NCBI GenBank assembly: GCA_037178855.1 | Contig: JASJZC010000002.1 | Coordinates: 8,320,501-8,384,500, forward strand | Reading direction: 5' to 3' | Length of the DNA: 64,000 nucleotides | Source: Oscheius sp. JU75 | Lineage: Eukaryota > Nematoda > Chromadorea > Rhabditida > Rhabditidae | Part shown: positions 14,501 to 25,860 of the stretch, piece by piece | Layout: each line of letters starts with the position of its first letter | How positions within the stretch are numbered: the stretch's first letter is position 1 | Position numbers and translations under genes: made by a program | Notes under the pieces: model-generated | The model's input: the letters and a program-made list of their open reading frames with translations, nothing else | What the model was told of the DNA's origin: nothing | Database searches by the model: none

Positions 14501-15183
14501 TATGTCTGCTGTCCTGCAACCAACGAATGTTCTGCACTCTAGACATTTCAAAATCTCCTTTTTGATCCTTCTCTGACCCATTTTTGCATCATTTCTTGGG
14601 GTAGACCAAAATCATTGACACATTTCGCGAGCTGTGCGTAATCTGACGGCTCGTGAAAGTCATCACTGGTCGTCTAAAGCCTACTCCCGTCTCTGAAAAA
14701 CTCAAAAAAACATCTTGCTCTGATCTTCTAGAAACATTTGAGCTTCTTCAGTTACCACTTGAAAATTTCAAGCTCTCATCCGATTTCGAATTTGAATTCT
14801 TGTTCCCCACCATCTATTCACGCATTCATTTTTCAGCTAGGTTCGGTTCTCAGAGCATCGCCACTTTTTCGGAAAGGCAGAAACCCTGGCTGGTCTCCAA
14901 ATACAGAGAGTCTGCGGGATTCTTACTGTTCACTGTCATCCATGTAGTCATGTTTTCTGACCACCTGGGTTTTACTGCAGACCCTCTGGAAGTTAGTCCG
15001 CCAATTAGTGACAGTTCGTTTCTAACCAACATCCCACAACCTTCCAATGACTCGTCTCTCTCTATCACTTTATCCTTTGCACTATTTATCATTAATACCT
15101 CCTTGAAATTTCAGCCGCCTCCTTCATGATCCTCTGATTCATTTTGGTCTACCCCCTACTCTAGCCAGTCTCTCACGTTGAGC
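11529..15183. other. Long gene-poor stretch upstream of PLC-gamma
   Basis: No convincing coding exon was found. The DNA holds purine-rich (about 11660-11700, GAGAGAC-type) and pyrimidine-rich arrays (13270-13375, 13530-13560, 13925-13990; CTCTGT repeats) like those inside the introns of neighbouring genes. Some of these may therefore mark introns in 5' untranslated exons of PLC-gamma or of the minus-strand gene. The longest open frame (14653-15129) has a Ser/Leu/Phe-rich, domain-free product and is not called. Confidence 0.5.
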
Positions 15184-18100
15184 ATGGGCAGTCGCAAAAT
15201 GACCGTGGCCATAGCCCCGACCAATCAGCATCGACAGCGGAGCCTGACCAAGCATCATGAAATGGACTTTGGAAAAATGTACGCGGTGATGGATAAGGGA
15301 AGTAAGGTAGGTTTTTAAGAATTTCTTCTGTACTTTTTGGGATAGATCTTACCTTGGAAACTATAGGTTTGCAAGCTGCAAGTCATGAAGAAGTGGGATC
15401 CGGCCTATAAGATGTTGGCGCTGAGGCAGGAACTTCGACTGCTAACACTGAATAAGACGGAGCAATCTGCAGTTAGGTGAGAGACAGGGGGCTTGAGAGA
15501 CGGAGAGGCTGAGAGACAGAGTGATAAAGAGACAGAAACAGTACATGAACCACTGTTTCCAGAAACAAGCCACAAGTCTTGGACATCCGTCACATTCGAG
15601 AAGTCCAGACCCTCGACTACAAGCTGAATACGATCAAAATCAAGGACAAGTGGCAGAGAGATAGAGATATTAGTCAGTTCGACGCGGGCAAAATCCTGGT
15701 TATCAGCTATGGAATCGGGTTCACTCTTCAGAATTGGATTCTTCTCTTTGAGAACTCGGAAACCTGTAGGATGTGGAGTCAGGGAGTCCACAATCTGATG
15801 CTGGACACGAGAGACAGAGACTCTAGCTGTCATACCATTAGGATAGAACGGTTTCTGATGAAACACTTTGAGGAGCTGAAGCATCCAGCCACTGACCTGG
15901 TCCCAAGGAAGATGATGAAGCCGTTCGTCCAGACCTCTCTCCAGTACAAGATTCAGTCAAAGCAGCTTCAGGACGCGACTGAGGATGAGATGAATCTGTC
16001 GCAGTTCTCGAAAGCCGCTAGGAATATTATTCACCTGCCGGAACTCTTCTCCTCCCTGTTCTCGGAGTACTCCGACGACGGACAGACCGTCTCGTTCCCT
16101 AACTTTCTGCGCTTCTTGGAAATTGTCCAGCATGATGACATGGCCATGAATAGGGCCAGGGCAGTGGAGTTTTTGCGAAGGTGGGACCTGTCTCTCAGTC
16201 TCTGTGTCTCGCTGTCACTCTGTCTCTCTGTCTCCTTGTCTCTCTTTCTATCACCCTGTCCCTCTGTCATTGTGCCTCTCTGTATCAATGTCTCTCTGTC
16301 TCAGTCTACCTGTAACTGTCAAATCTTTCAGGTATCTCCATCAGGACCAGACCTTCAACCAGGACAAGCTCGAACCCTCCCTCTCAGTCCTCGAGTTTAC
16401 TGACTTCCTCTTTTCTAGAGAGAATTCGATTTGGGATCCTGTCAACGAGAAGGTTATCCAGGATATGACAAAACCTTTGTCTCACTACTGGATAGCCAGC
16501 AGTCACAATACTTACCTCACGGGTGATCAGCTACGATCAGAATCTAGTCTGGACTCGTACTCTCAAGCACTACTTATGGGTTGTAGATGTATCGAATGTG
16601 AGTCAAAGAGAGAGCGCAGTGGTGACGGTGATAGTGACAGTAACTCATTTCAGTGGATTGCTGGGATGGCCCGAAGAAAACTAACAGCAACGAAGTCTCC
16701 GAAATTGTCATTTATCATGGGTATACAATGACCTCCAAGCTGGCTCTTCGGGACGTACTTTTCACCATCAAGCACTACGCCTTCATGACCTCCGAATATC
16801 CTGTCATTCTGTCAATTGAGGACAACTGTTCCGTGGGAGCTCAACGTATTCTAGCCTCGGAACTGAAGGAAATCCTGGGAGAGTATCTATTGACCGCTCC
16901 AGTAAGTGAGACAGAGAGAGACAGAGATATCTCTTTTCTATACTGAACTTGTACTTTTCAGGTCGACAAATCCGAAACCGCCCTCCCTTCCCCAGCAGCT
17001 CTGAAGAAGAAGATCATCGTGAAACACAAAAAGCTACCAGTAGAGAACGAGGACGGAAAGGAGAAGAAGAGCGAGCCTGTCAAAGCTGAGGTTACAGACA
17101 AGACGGACGATTGTGGGTTTTTGGTAAATACTTTGGGAGAACCATCATTCAGACGACGACGGAGAGTTGGGAAGGACTGTCATCAAGAGAGGAGCCCTGC
17201 ACCTAAAAGATGACAAGACCTGGAAGACCCATTTGTTTGTGCTCTATGAAGACAAACTGTGCTATACCATTGAACCATGCTCGGATGAACAGAATGAGAA
17301 GTCGGATGATACGATGAGTATGATGGGAGACGAGGATCGGGATGTGAGTGTGAGACAGTGACAGATAGACAAAGAAACAGAGAGACAGATACAGCTTTAG
17401 GAAGACTCCCTCCACGGATACGGTGTCCGACCCGAAGAACAACACGTTACTGAAGAATGGTTCCACGGTCGCTGTGGGAGACAGGAAGCCGTCCAGCGTC
17501 TCCTGGAATACAAATCCAAAGGGAATGGTCTCTTCATGATCCGCGACTCGAACCTCTTCATTGGGGACTTCTCCCTGTCAATTCTTCATGACGGAAAGGT
17601 GCATCATGTCCGCATCTCGACCAAGATGATAGACCGTGAGTACCATGTCACAGTCACTCTCAAAAACTGCTTCCAGGAGAGAAGAAGTACTACTTCATGG
17701 AGAACAAAATGTGCGACACCCTCTATGAACTGGTCTCCTACTATACCAGACACTATCTCCCCACTGCAACCTTCAAAATGGTCCTACTGACCCCCTGTCC
17801 CCAGCCAACACCCCATGTAGGGGAATCGTAAGCTTCAGGACTGAAAATGCTAAAATTGTGCTACTAGATGGTTCTCTGCCACTGCTGACAAGACCAAGGC
17901 TGAGGAACTACTGAACAAGGTCAATGAGGACGGAGCCTTCTTGATCAGGACTTCCAGCTCTGATGATGGGGTCTTTGTGCTCTCCTTGAGGTAGGAGCTG
18001 TGTAAGGTGTTCAAAACATCTAGTTCAAAGGGGGAAGTTTGAAGGTACCACCCGTACGATTATTTGAGCCCAAAAGCCGACTTGAGGGTGTGGGCCTGAG

Positions 18101-20561
18101 ACTATGGGGAGAAGATATGGGTGCGACGGGCGATTGAGCCCGAGCCAAAATCTAAATAATTCTTTTCGGGTCGAAGAAGGATTTTCAAGCAAAGTGAGGT
18201 TTTGCAAAGCTGTAAATTTTGATAAGAGGTACAACTTTACAGAGCATCGCAAAGCTGGAAACCATTTCTTTGGTCGAAAACAATGGGTCATACTGTGACG
18301 GGTGCAGAGAGGAAACAGGGGAGACGGAGAAACAGAGAGATAGAGAGACAGAGAGGCAGTAGGACAGAGAGACACACAGACACAGACTATTGTTCAACTT
18401 TACATTTCCAGAGTCGACGGCGAGATTTGGCACTACCGTCTCAAAAGGGACGGCCGCATCTTTGTAGTCAACCAGACGGTCTTCGAGAACCTCAACCAGA
18501 TTGTGGACTACTACACCAATCGAGAGTTTGTCCGAGGAATCAGCCTCCGGATTCCGGTCAATGAGAACAATGTGGATCTGTTCGCGAATGGAGAGGCAGC
18601 CGATCAGGCTCCTGGTTGCTACATGGATCTGAGGGATCTGGAAAATGAGGTTCAAGCCATCTCCCTAAGGCCTTTCCACGGAAAGGATGCTGAAGATTTG
18701 ACTTTCCCGGCCAATGTTCGGATCACTGTATTGAGGAAGGTAGAAGGAATGTGGAAGGGACGGTACGGATCGAATTCTGGGTGGTTCCCGTCATCGTACG
18801 TTCATGAGATTCCGAGCAACGACAAGACCAACTCTCAAGGTAAGTCTCTGTCTCTGACAGCACCTTCTTTCAGAATCGAGCAACTACAATTCTATCGAAC
18901 TTGCCGGTATGCTCATTGAGACGACTGTCGAGAAAGACAAGAGGTTTGCTTTCCGGATAGCCAAGTCCAACGCCCATTGGAACACCCAACAATACATCAT
19001 GGCCGCTGACAGTAAGTGACAGAAACAGTAACAAAGACAGAGACAAATTGCAGGCCCAGAAGAACTGGATGGATGGCTGAATCAGCTCCATAGTGTGACA
19101 AGAGATGCCAACGACAAGCTGAGCACATTGAGGATAAAGGAGACAAAGGCTAGGATAGCTGCGGAGCTATCAAACCTTGTCGTCTACTGTCAAGCAGTCC
19201 CCTACGACCAGGCCCATGTGGATAATGGAATTTTCTATGAGATGTGCAGTTTTGTGGAGAACAAGCTGGATCGACTTCTGGATAAAGGACTCGTGGCCTT
19301 CAATATTCGTCAATTCTCGAGAGTCTATCCAGCCGGATCGAGGATTACTTCCAACAACTACAGCCCTGTCCCGATGTGGAATGCTGGATGTCACATGGTA
19401 AGAGACGGACGCACAGAAAGAAAGAGAAACAAAGAAAGTGAAAGGAAGATAAAGAAACAGAGCTATAGTGAGATAGAGAGGCAGAGAGACAGTCATAGAG
19501 ACATTGTACTTTCAGGTGGCTCTGAACTACCAAACCGGCGACAAGCCAATGCAACTGAACCAAGGAAAGTTCCTCGGCAACGGACAGTGTGGCTATGTCC
19601 TGAAGCCAGAGTACATGATCGACGCGTCCTTCAATCCCCTCCAAGGACAACAGCTGCTAACTTCCACTTCAAGCAAGGACAAGCCCTGTCCTGTCAGGAT
19701 CACAGTCAACATAATTGCTGGAAGGCACCTGTCCAGGAAGGACAAGAACAAAGGAATCTGTTCTCCGTTCGTGGAAGTTGAGCTGATTGGACTAGAATGT
19801 GATGAGAAGATCTTCCGGACCAAGACCATCAGTTCCAATGGCCTGAACCCTGTCTGGAACCAGACCTTCCAGTTCGATGTCATTGCTCCGGAACTGTCCC
19901 TTCTTAGGTTTACTGTTGAGGACGGTGACTTCCTCGGAGGAGGAAAGAGTGACCCTTTCATTGGACAAGCCGTCTTCCCTGTCGACTCTTTGAGATGTGG
20001 ATTCCGCTCGGTTCCGTTGAAGAATCAGGCCAGTGAGGAATTGGAACTGTCGTCGATCCTGGTTGACATGCAAATGTTCACGATTGAGAACAATGTGTTT
20101 GTCAGGAATGCCAGAACTGTCTTACAGGTAAGAGTGTCTGTCTCTGTCTTCCTGTCTCTCTGTCCTTCTGTCGCTCTGTGTGTCTGTCTCTCAGTCTCTC
20201 TATCTCTATGTTATTTCTCAGGCCAATCGACTAGCCCCAGTCCATCGAAAGGCCACAGCCTCTGATTCGAACCTGGTCTCTCCAACGGCTCCTCGTACTA
20301 TCGCTCCCCGTCTGGGATCGATGGAAGGCCGTCCATCGATGGAATCCATGAGTCCCAGTGCGTCAGCTCCTTTGCTGGATCTGACCAAGAAACAGGGCAC
20401 AATGACTTCGCAGGATAGTCAGGACAGCTTCGAGTAAGTGACAGTGACAGTGACAGTGACAAAGTCTTGTTTTCAGTTTCGGCGGCAACACAAACGGGAA
20501 TGGTCCTCCCTCCGCTGCTGGCAAAAAGAAAAAGCGTAGTTTCTTTAGTAATTTCTTCTAA
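15184..20561 (+). CDS. Phospholipase C-gamma
   Basis: Exons: 15184-15306, 15367-15476, 15563-16180, 16332-16597, 16654-16901, 16962-17112, 17153-17343, 17401-17635, 17677-17827, 17868-17990, 18412-18839, 18874-19011, 19054-19397, 19516-20127, 20222-20433, 20477-20561; 1344 residues, close to the usual 1200-1300. It should hydrolyse PIP2 to IP3 and DAG downstream of tyrosine kinases. Order of domains: N-terminal PH (about 20-140), EF-hand region (150-300), X box with catalytic His near 342 ([11 protein letters not shown]) and near 394 (YHGYT), first half of the split PH, N-SH2 (about 590-690; FMIRDS with its Arg), C-SH2 (about 705-800; FLIRTS), SH3 (about 815-868), second half-PH, Y box (about 930-1090) and C2 (about 1110-1220). 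The SH2-SH2-SH3 insert between X and Y is diagnostic of the gamma class. The tail is basic (GKKKKRSFF). Introns are filled with GACAGA/GTCTCT arrays. Confidence 0.96.
18025..18300. repeat. Dispersed intronic repeat, partial copy in PLC-gamma intron 10
   Basis: Matches the right half of the element at 36236-36660: GGTACCACCC, TGAGCCC, then GGGCCTGAGACTAT and a pyrimidine/purine stretch. It ends with an ACAACTTTACAGAGCATCG segment also echoed near 36630 (ACAACTTTGCAGAAGATCG), 38410 and 43624. Identity is lower than between the golgin copies. Confidence 0.6.
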
Positions 20562-20876
20562 GCCCACCCTCCCACCCCCAATCTGCCTCCTAGTCCCTCT
20601 TGCCATCCCTATTTGTACATAAAATTACTGGTTTATTCTTTCCCTCTCAAGAGTATTCTTCACGTTGAAGCTTTATTAATAGAGTATTTCCTAAAATTCC
20701 TATGTGCCTGTGATTGCGGTAGATAATGAAGATTTTAAAACAAGAATCGATCCCCGATCATGGCGGGGGATTACTGATAGTTCAATGCAGGTTTCCCTAC
20801 TATTGACACTTACTCTTTTACATAGGATCTCGCCATTCTTTCGAGGTTACTCTTATTGTATCTTTCCATTAAAAAG

Positions 20877-22324
20877 ATGGATTTAGAACACAGCGACAGA
20901 GAGATCATAACAGAATTCTCGGAGGTCATCAGGAAAATTGTGAGGGTACATGGTAGGTGGGGGTTTTAGGTCAGAGAGACAGTGACAGATCTGTCTTAGT
21001 CTCTCTATTCTGATATCAGCAGTCAGTTTAGAAGAAGAAAGAGCTTCAATTCTTGCCTATGGAGCTTGGCACGAGCTGGGATCATGGAGCTCAATTAGAC
21101 AGCTGACCAATGGAGCCTATCATTTGGCCTTGATTACTATTGAGCAGGTACCCATGCTGTTTTTCAATGCTCCCAAGTCTCTATGTCTGCAGCTTGGAGA
21201 GAATAGACAGTGAATCTGACCCTGGTGATAGATGAGCAGGTGCAAGATAATGTACTAAACACCGCGATTAGCAAGCTCAGTCGAAGGAGCAAAACTCACA
21301 AAAGATAAAGTGTCGCGTATAGAATAGTAGGAGAAGGAAATAATGAACATTGTTGTTGTATCAAGCCGCTTTCGTTATTCCTTGGTCTTCTGTTAGCGTC
21401 TGGGGCACTTTACTGTGACAAATTAAAGTTCTGGGACGCAGTGAAAGTTGACTTGTCATTGAATATTGGCAATAACTACTGGACAATACAGCACAGACTG
21501 ACCGTCAAATGGATGAACATTACACTGCGTGGAGAGATACTACCCTTACAGATTCATGACGGCAAGAGTCCAACAGACGAACTGGATGCTCTGAACCGAG
21601 CCCTTTTGCAATTTTCTCCATTCATGAAGGGCAAAAACTTGACCATAATCGAAGGTGAAACGACCTTGGCTATCAACTTCACATTGGAGGAACAGTTTGA
21701 AAATGGTAATGTATTCCTGTCTCTCTGTCTCTCTGTCCCTCTGTCCCTCTGTCTCTCTGTCCGATCCCTAGGCTGTCAGGAACCATGCAAAACACTCCCA
21801 ACAGTCTGAAGTATCTTCCCATTATGGGAATGCTGTTCAATGCCAATCCACACGGTCAATTTGTTCTGGGAAAGTTAGTACAAGCCTGTCAAGTCTACCA
21901 TCCAGTTCAGATCATTCGGGTAAGAGGATGTTTGCTTGAGATAGGAACAGATTTCAGGAACTGGCTCTTGACTTTGAGGTGAAAAAGCCGGAGGACGACT
22001 TTCCAGAATCTGCGGCTGTCAGAGAAATGGTGAGTGATAGTGGCAGTGACAGTGACTCTCTCAGATCCGTCTGGAAGCTTACGCCACCGAACTGAAGTTC
22101 GCTGTCTACCGCTTGATCATCATGTATGCTGAATGTTTAGCCCTTAGCCAGAAGCCGTTTCTGAAAGATACTGATCCAAAGGTACCCTATTACTCTGCAG
22201 TAGCAGTGGTTTAATTTAGCATATAGCCCCAGCCATGCCTCATTTCACTACAGCTTTGAATCTGCTGCAGAAGAAATTTATGCTAGCTGCTGAGTTGATC
22301 CAGCCCCTTCGGACAGATCTTTGA
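20877..22324 (+). CDS. Unrecognised protein, possibly membrane-anchored or lumenal
   Basis: A frame-consistent model joins 20877-20952, 21020-21147, 21366-21705, 21780-21919, 21958-22029, 22065-22181 and 22220-22324 (325 residues). The N-terminal 68 residues are charged and helical (ITEFSEVIRKIV). The third exon opens with a hydrophobic run (SLFLGLLLASGALYC) that could be a signal anchor, followed by three N-glycosylation sequons (NIT, NLT, NFT) and a helical C-terminal half (KFAVYRLIIMYAECLALS). The join from exon 2 to 21366 uses a weak acceptor (TATCAAG). It is also possible that exon 2 ends in a short protein at about 21213 and that a second gene starts near 21366. I do not recognise the family. 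Confidence 0.5.
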
Positions 22325-23396
22325 CTATCACGGAATAAATATCCGAACAGTAAGACAGAGAGACAATGAATCATCTGTACGACCGGAAAGTACCCTTTGA
22401 CTTCTATACACATAAACACTGTTCGGCCAACTGGACCCCTTCTTATGCTGTTTGAATGAACCTGTTCATACGTCATTCAGAACAACCAAGATGTCTGGAG
22501 TTTGAAGTCGAAACAGGCTGTTGAAGCTGACATTGAACCTTAAAGAACGTTCGCGATTGATGTATTGCTTCCCGCAGCTTTTTTCACACCCACCATGGTA
22601 CAACTGAATTGTCGTCGCCCAAGCTTCTCTCCTTTTTTGCTGGGTGTGACCCGTACGTACAGTCCCAGTGTCCAAAGTTGTCAGCTAGACTAGTGTCAGG
22701 TGATGTTTATAAGACGAGCCTCTCTGTTTTTAGAGGAAAAACTGACATAAACGTGATTATTACAGTCGACCATTGTCATAAAGAGGCTGTGAGCAACAGG
22801 TTCTGCAGAATCCTTACTCGATTCCCAAAGGATGGAAAAGGTTTCGGATTGTAATACCTAGTCTCTGTAATTACCACAGTGCGTTCACGGTCGAAGCCCT
22901 TTTTCGTTTCACCGAATCACAAGAGTGGGTCTGCGTCGACACTTTGGCTTTGTAACGTTCCAGTCGCCCTTCGGATACCTCTCCTGACAGTCGAAAATCT
23001 GTTTCTAAATTATCCAGGAACTCTGTCTCTATTCCTGCCTCTGATATTCTTAATCAGAATCGGTCCTCCTATCCTCCCATCAACTGTCTCCGTCCACTCT
23101 GCTCCTTTCGTCGCCGCGTAGTGACCATACATTACTTTTCCTTGGCCTGTACTTATATTTTTGATTCTAATGGTGACAAAAGTTACTCTTAAATGTTCAG
23201 TGTCTCACGTGTCCAGGTCTTTGCCTAACGATCTGCGATATGGTATATAGGCACGTTGGACGCGATTTCTTGTTCTCGTGCTTCTGATTCGGCAAATTGG
23301 TCGCTCTCTTGTCTTCTTTGATCAGGGCCCTGTGCCTTGATTCAGTCCAGCTCTGTCTCTCTGTCTCTTCCTCAAACTTCAAATTTCTTTTCAGCT
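22325..23396. other. Intergenic stretch before the transporter cluster
   Basis: Short open frames only, none with a recognisable domain or a convincing exon pattern. The end (23345-23396) has a CTCTGT-type pyrimidine tract and TTTTCAG just before the transporter start, as expected for an intron in its 5' untranslated region or a spliced-leader acceptor. Confidence 0.4.
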
Positions 23397-25747
23397 ATGT
23401 GCCGATCAAAAGTTAGTCCCTTGGAACGAATACCAGAACCAGATGGACCTGAAGAAACCAAAAAGCTTCTTCTAGACGATCTGTTAGAGCAAACTATAGG
23501 CGGTTTCGGAAAGTGAGATGAACTTGAAACATTTTGTACTCTCCTAACTTTCAGGTTCCAATTTGCAGTTATGTCCCTGGCATGCGCTCCTATCCTCTGC
23601 GTAGCAATCCAGGTCATGAGCTGGACATTTGTCGCCTCCGAACAGATTTACCCCGGAAATTCTTCGATCTTTAGCCAGGTAAGTTCTTTGGGTGCCTTTG
23701 AAAAGTCATAAAGTTGTCACACTTGGCCAAACTAGCAGAAAAATAGCGTTGTCAGGTGATTTTGTCAGTTCCCTGTGCGCGCGGGAAGAAGAACTATCAA
23801 ACTTATCAGTCTGCGTACGGGTTCAAGTATCAGAAAATTTGCCATATAAGTGTTTTTCGATAGTCGCTGGAGACTTTAGAACCGAAACGAGTATGTTGTA
23901 AAGTACCAACTAAATGAGTTGGTGAGCAGCGGGAACCAAAGTTATACAACTATCGACCGCACAGCCTAGCAAAACATGCCCAAGGATGGAAATTTTTGCA
24001 AAATGGTGAAGTCAATTGAATGTGACTGCAAGAAGCACAAGAAATGACAACCCAGAAGTTCTGGACCACTGCAAGTAGGCTGTAAGTCTGCACAGTCTGT
24101 CCAGGCTCATGAATCTCCGAGCTTGTGCGGGTGCGACCGGAGCGCCATTCATCAGTCGCTTCCTAGCAGGCTTAATTAAAAAACAGTAACCATCAATCGA
24201 AGCTTGCAATAGACAGTTTTCAGTGGGGAGTGGAGGCCGAAAATCGTCCCCAGATCAAGGCAACCATTCAAGCCTTCTACTTTATGGGTCAACTCGTCGG
24301 TTCCTATACCACAGGCATCATGGGTGATCGGTAACCGTTTTTCAGAAAAAATAATATATCTACATTTCAGGTACGGCAGGAAAGTGACCATGTACCTGTC
24401 ATTATTCATTCAATCCGTCTGTGGACTTCTTCTTAGTGTAGCGCCGAACTGGTGGAGTTTTTCTATCATGAAGTGAGTGAGAGAGACCAATCTATCCACA
24501 TTGCAAATTTAAGGTTTGGTACCGGCTTCTCACAGCCCGGACTTTACGGAATCGCCTGTCTCTATAGTGTAGAGATGCTAGGGAAGGATCATCGTCGACT
24601 ATGTGCCATCATCGTGGCTGTGTTCTACACCGCTGGAATGGTATTTGCCCACCCTACTCAACACACAAAGTTTTGCAGCTTCTGATCCCCTTGGCAGCCT
24701 ACTATATACCGAACCAGGCTCTCTTCCATGCAGTTCTTTCAGCTCCTTCATTCTTGTTCATGCTCTATTGGTGGTCAGTTGAAAGGCGAATAGTTTTAAG
24801 GGTAGATTGCAGGGCTTTGCCTGAAAGTCCCCGCTGGCTAGTAGCTAAGGGAAGAGTTGACGAGGCTGAAGATGTCATAAAAAAGGCAGCGAGGATAAAT
24901 AACAGGGATTTTCCGAAAGACTGGTGAGGTGTCTCTGTCGCTCTGTCTCATATATTAGCTTTCAGGCAATCCCACCTCCTCACACCTCCTCAACCTGCAA
25001 AGATAGAGTGTTCTCTGGGTGTCCTGGATCTGTTCCGTACTCCCAAGATGAGAAAGCGCATCCTAGTTTCGACAATCCTCTGGTAAGTTTTAATTTATGC
25101 GAATCTACAAAATTTAGGCCCACAACGACAATGCTGTATTACGGTTTGACCATGAAGGCCGATCTGAATGGAGGATCTCTCTACATCAGTTATATTCTTA
25201 GCACTTTGATTGAACTTCCTGGAATTGTGTTCATCTACACACTGATCAATGTCCTTGGACGGCGTCTACTTCTGACCATATCCCTTCTTTTCTGTGCTGG
25301 ATTCCTATTGGCTAATTGGGCTTTAGCTCCTTATGGTAAACACACTTGTTTCGGGTTCAAAAGAGTTTATAGTCTCCAACATAGTTCTGCTTTCACTGCT
25401 TCTTACCAGCAAGGCTGGCTCAAAAGTAGCTGCTCAAGTGACGTATACCCATCTACCGGAAATGATGCCAACTTTGCTGAGGACGACAGCCGTCGGCTAC
25501 GCAAGTGCTACTGGAAGAATTGGGGCTATTATGGCCTCCTATATTACTTACTGGATGGTGAGTGACAGTGAATAGACTGAACAACTATATTTCTTTTCAG
25601 GTGGACACCCACGGAATAGCTGCTTTGATTATCCCATTCAGTTCCTTCTCGTTGGTTTCAGCTTTACTAGTCCAGCTATTTCTTCCTGAGACGTATGGAA
25701 AATCTCTTCCTGATACCGTAGAAGACGTAGAGAACAAAGAAGATTAG
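23397..25747 (+). CDS. SLC22-like major-facilitator transporter, paralogue A
   Basis: Exons: 23397-23512, 23555-23678, 24224-24330, 24371-24472, 24514-24640, 24679-24773, 24813-24923, 24966-25082, 25118-25335, 25373-25557, 25601-25747; 482 residues. The layout is that of a 12-helix MFS carrier of the organic-ion (SLC22) type: the TM2-3 loop motif GDRYGRK, GKDHRR in the next loop, PESPRW after TM6, LGRR after TM8, and the TM10-11 stretch THLPEMMPTLLRTTA typical of SLC22 (E-x-x-PT-x-x-R). The extracellular loop after TM1, about 100 residues in vertebrate SLC22, is only about 35 here and lacks its disulfide cysteines. Substrate is unknown; organic cations, anions or carnitine-like zwitterions are possible. 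ATG follows TTTTCAGCT, so a 5' untranslated exon or trans-splice site may precede it. Intron 2 (23679-24223) is long and carries a dispersed repeat. Confidence 0.88.
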
Positions 25748-25788
25748 AACTGCGGGTTTCAACGATGGTTTATCTGACCTAACGTGTT

Positions 25789-25794
25789 AATAAA
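25789..25794 (+). terminator. Poly(A) signal for transporter A
   Basis: AATAAA, 42 bp after the stop of transporter A. It is only 11 bp from the opposite-strand signal of transporter B, so the two 3' ends converge and may overlap. Confidence 0.6.
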
Positions 25795-25804
25795 TTGTGC
25801 ATAT

Positions 25805-25810
25805 TTTATT
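25805..25810 (-). terminator. Poly(A) signal for transporter B (minus strand)
   Basis: TTTATT on the plus strand is AATAAA on the minus strand, about 50 bp after the stop of transporter B at 25861. Confidence 0.6.
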
Positions 25811-25860
25811 CTTAATCACAGTGATGATGTGTCATGCTTGCTTATCTACAGATAAGATTA

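Noticed and set aside
14653-15129. 158-codon plus-strand open frame upstream of PLC-gamma
   Set aside because: Composition is Ser/Leu/Phe-rich with no domain, no splice pattern and no recognisable homology; more likely chance or 5' untranslated/intron sequence.
22609-23121. Two plus-strand open frames of about 80 codons
   Set aside because: No domain, no splice-site context, no similarity to neighbouring genes; left as unassigned intergenic sequence.
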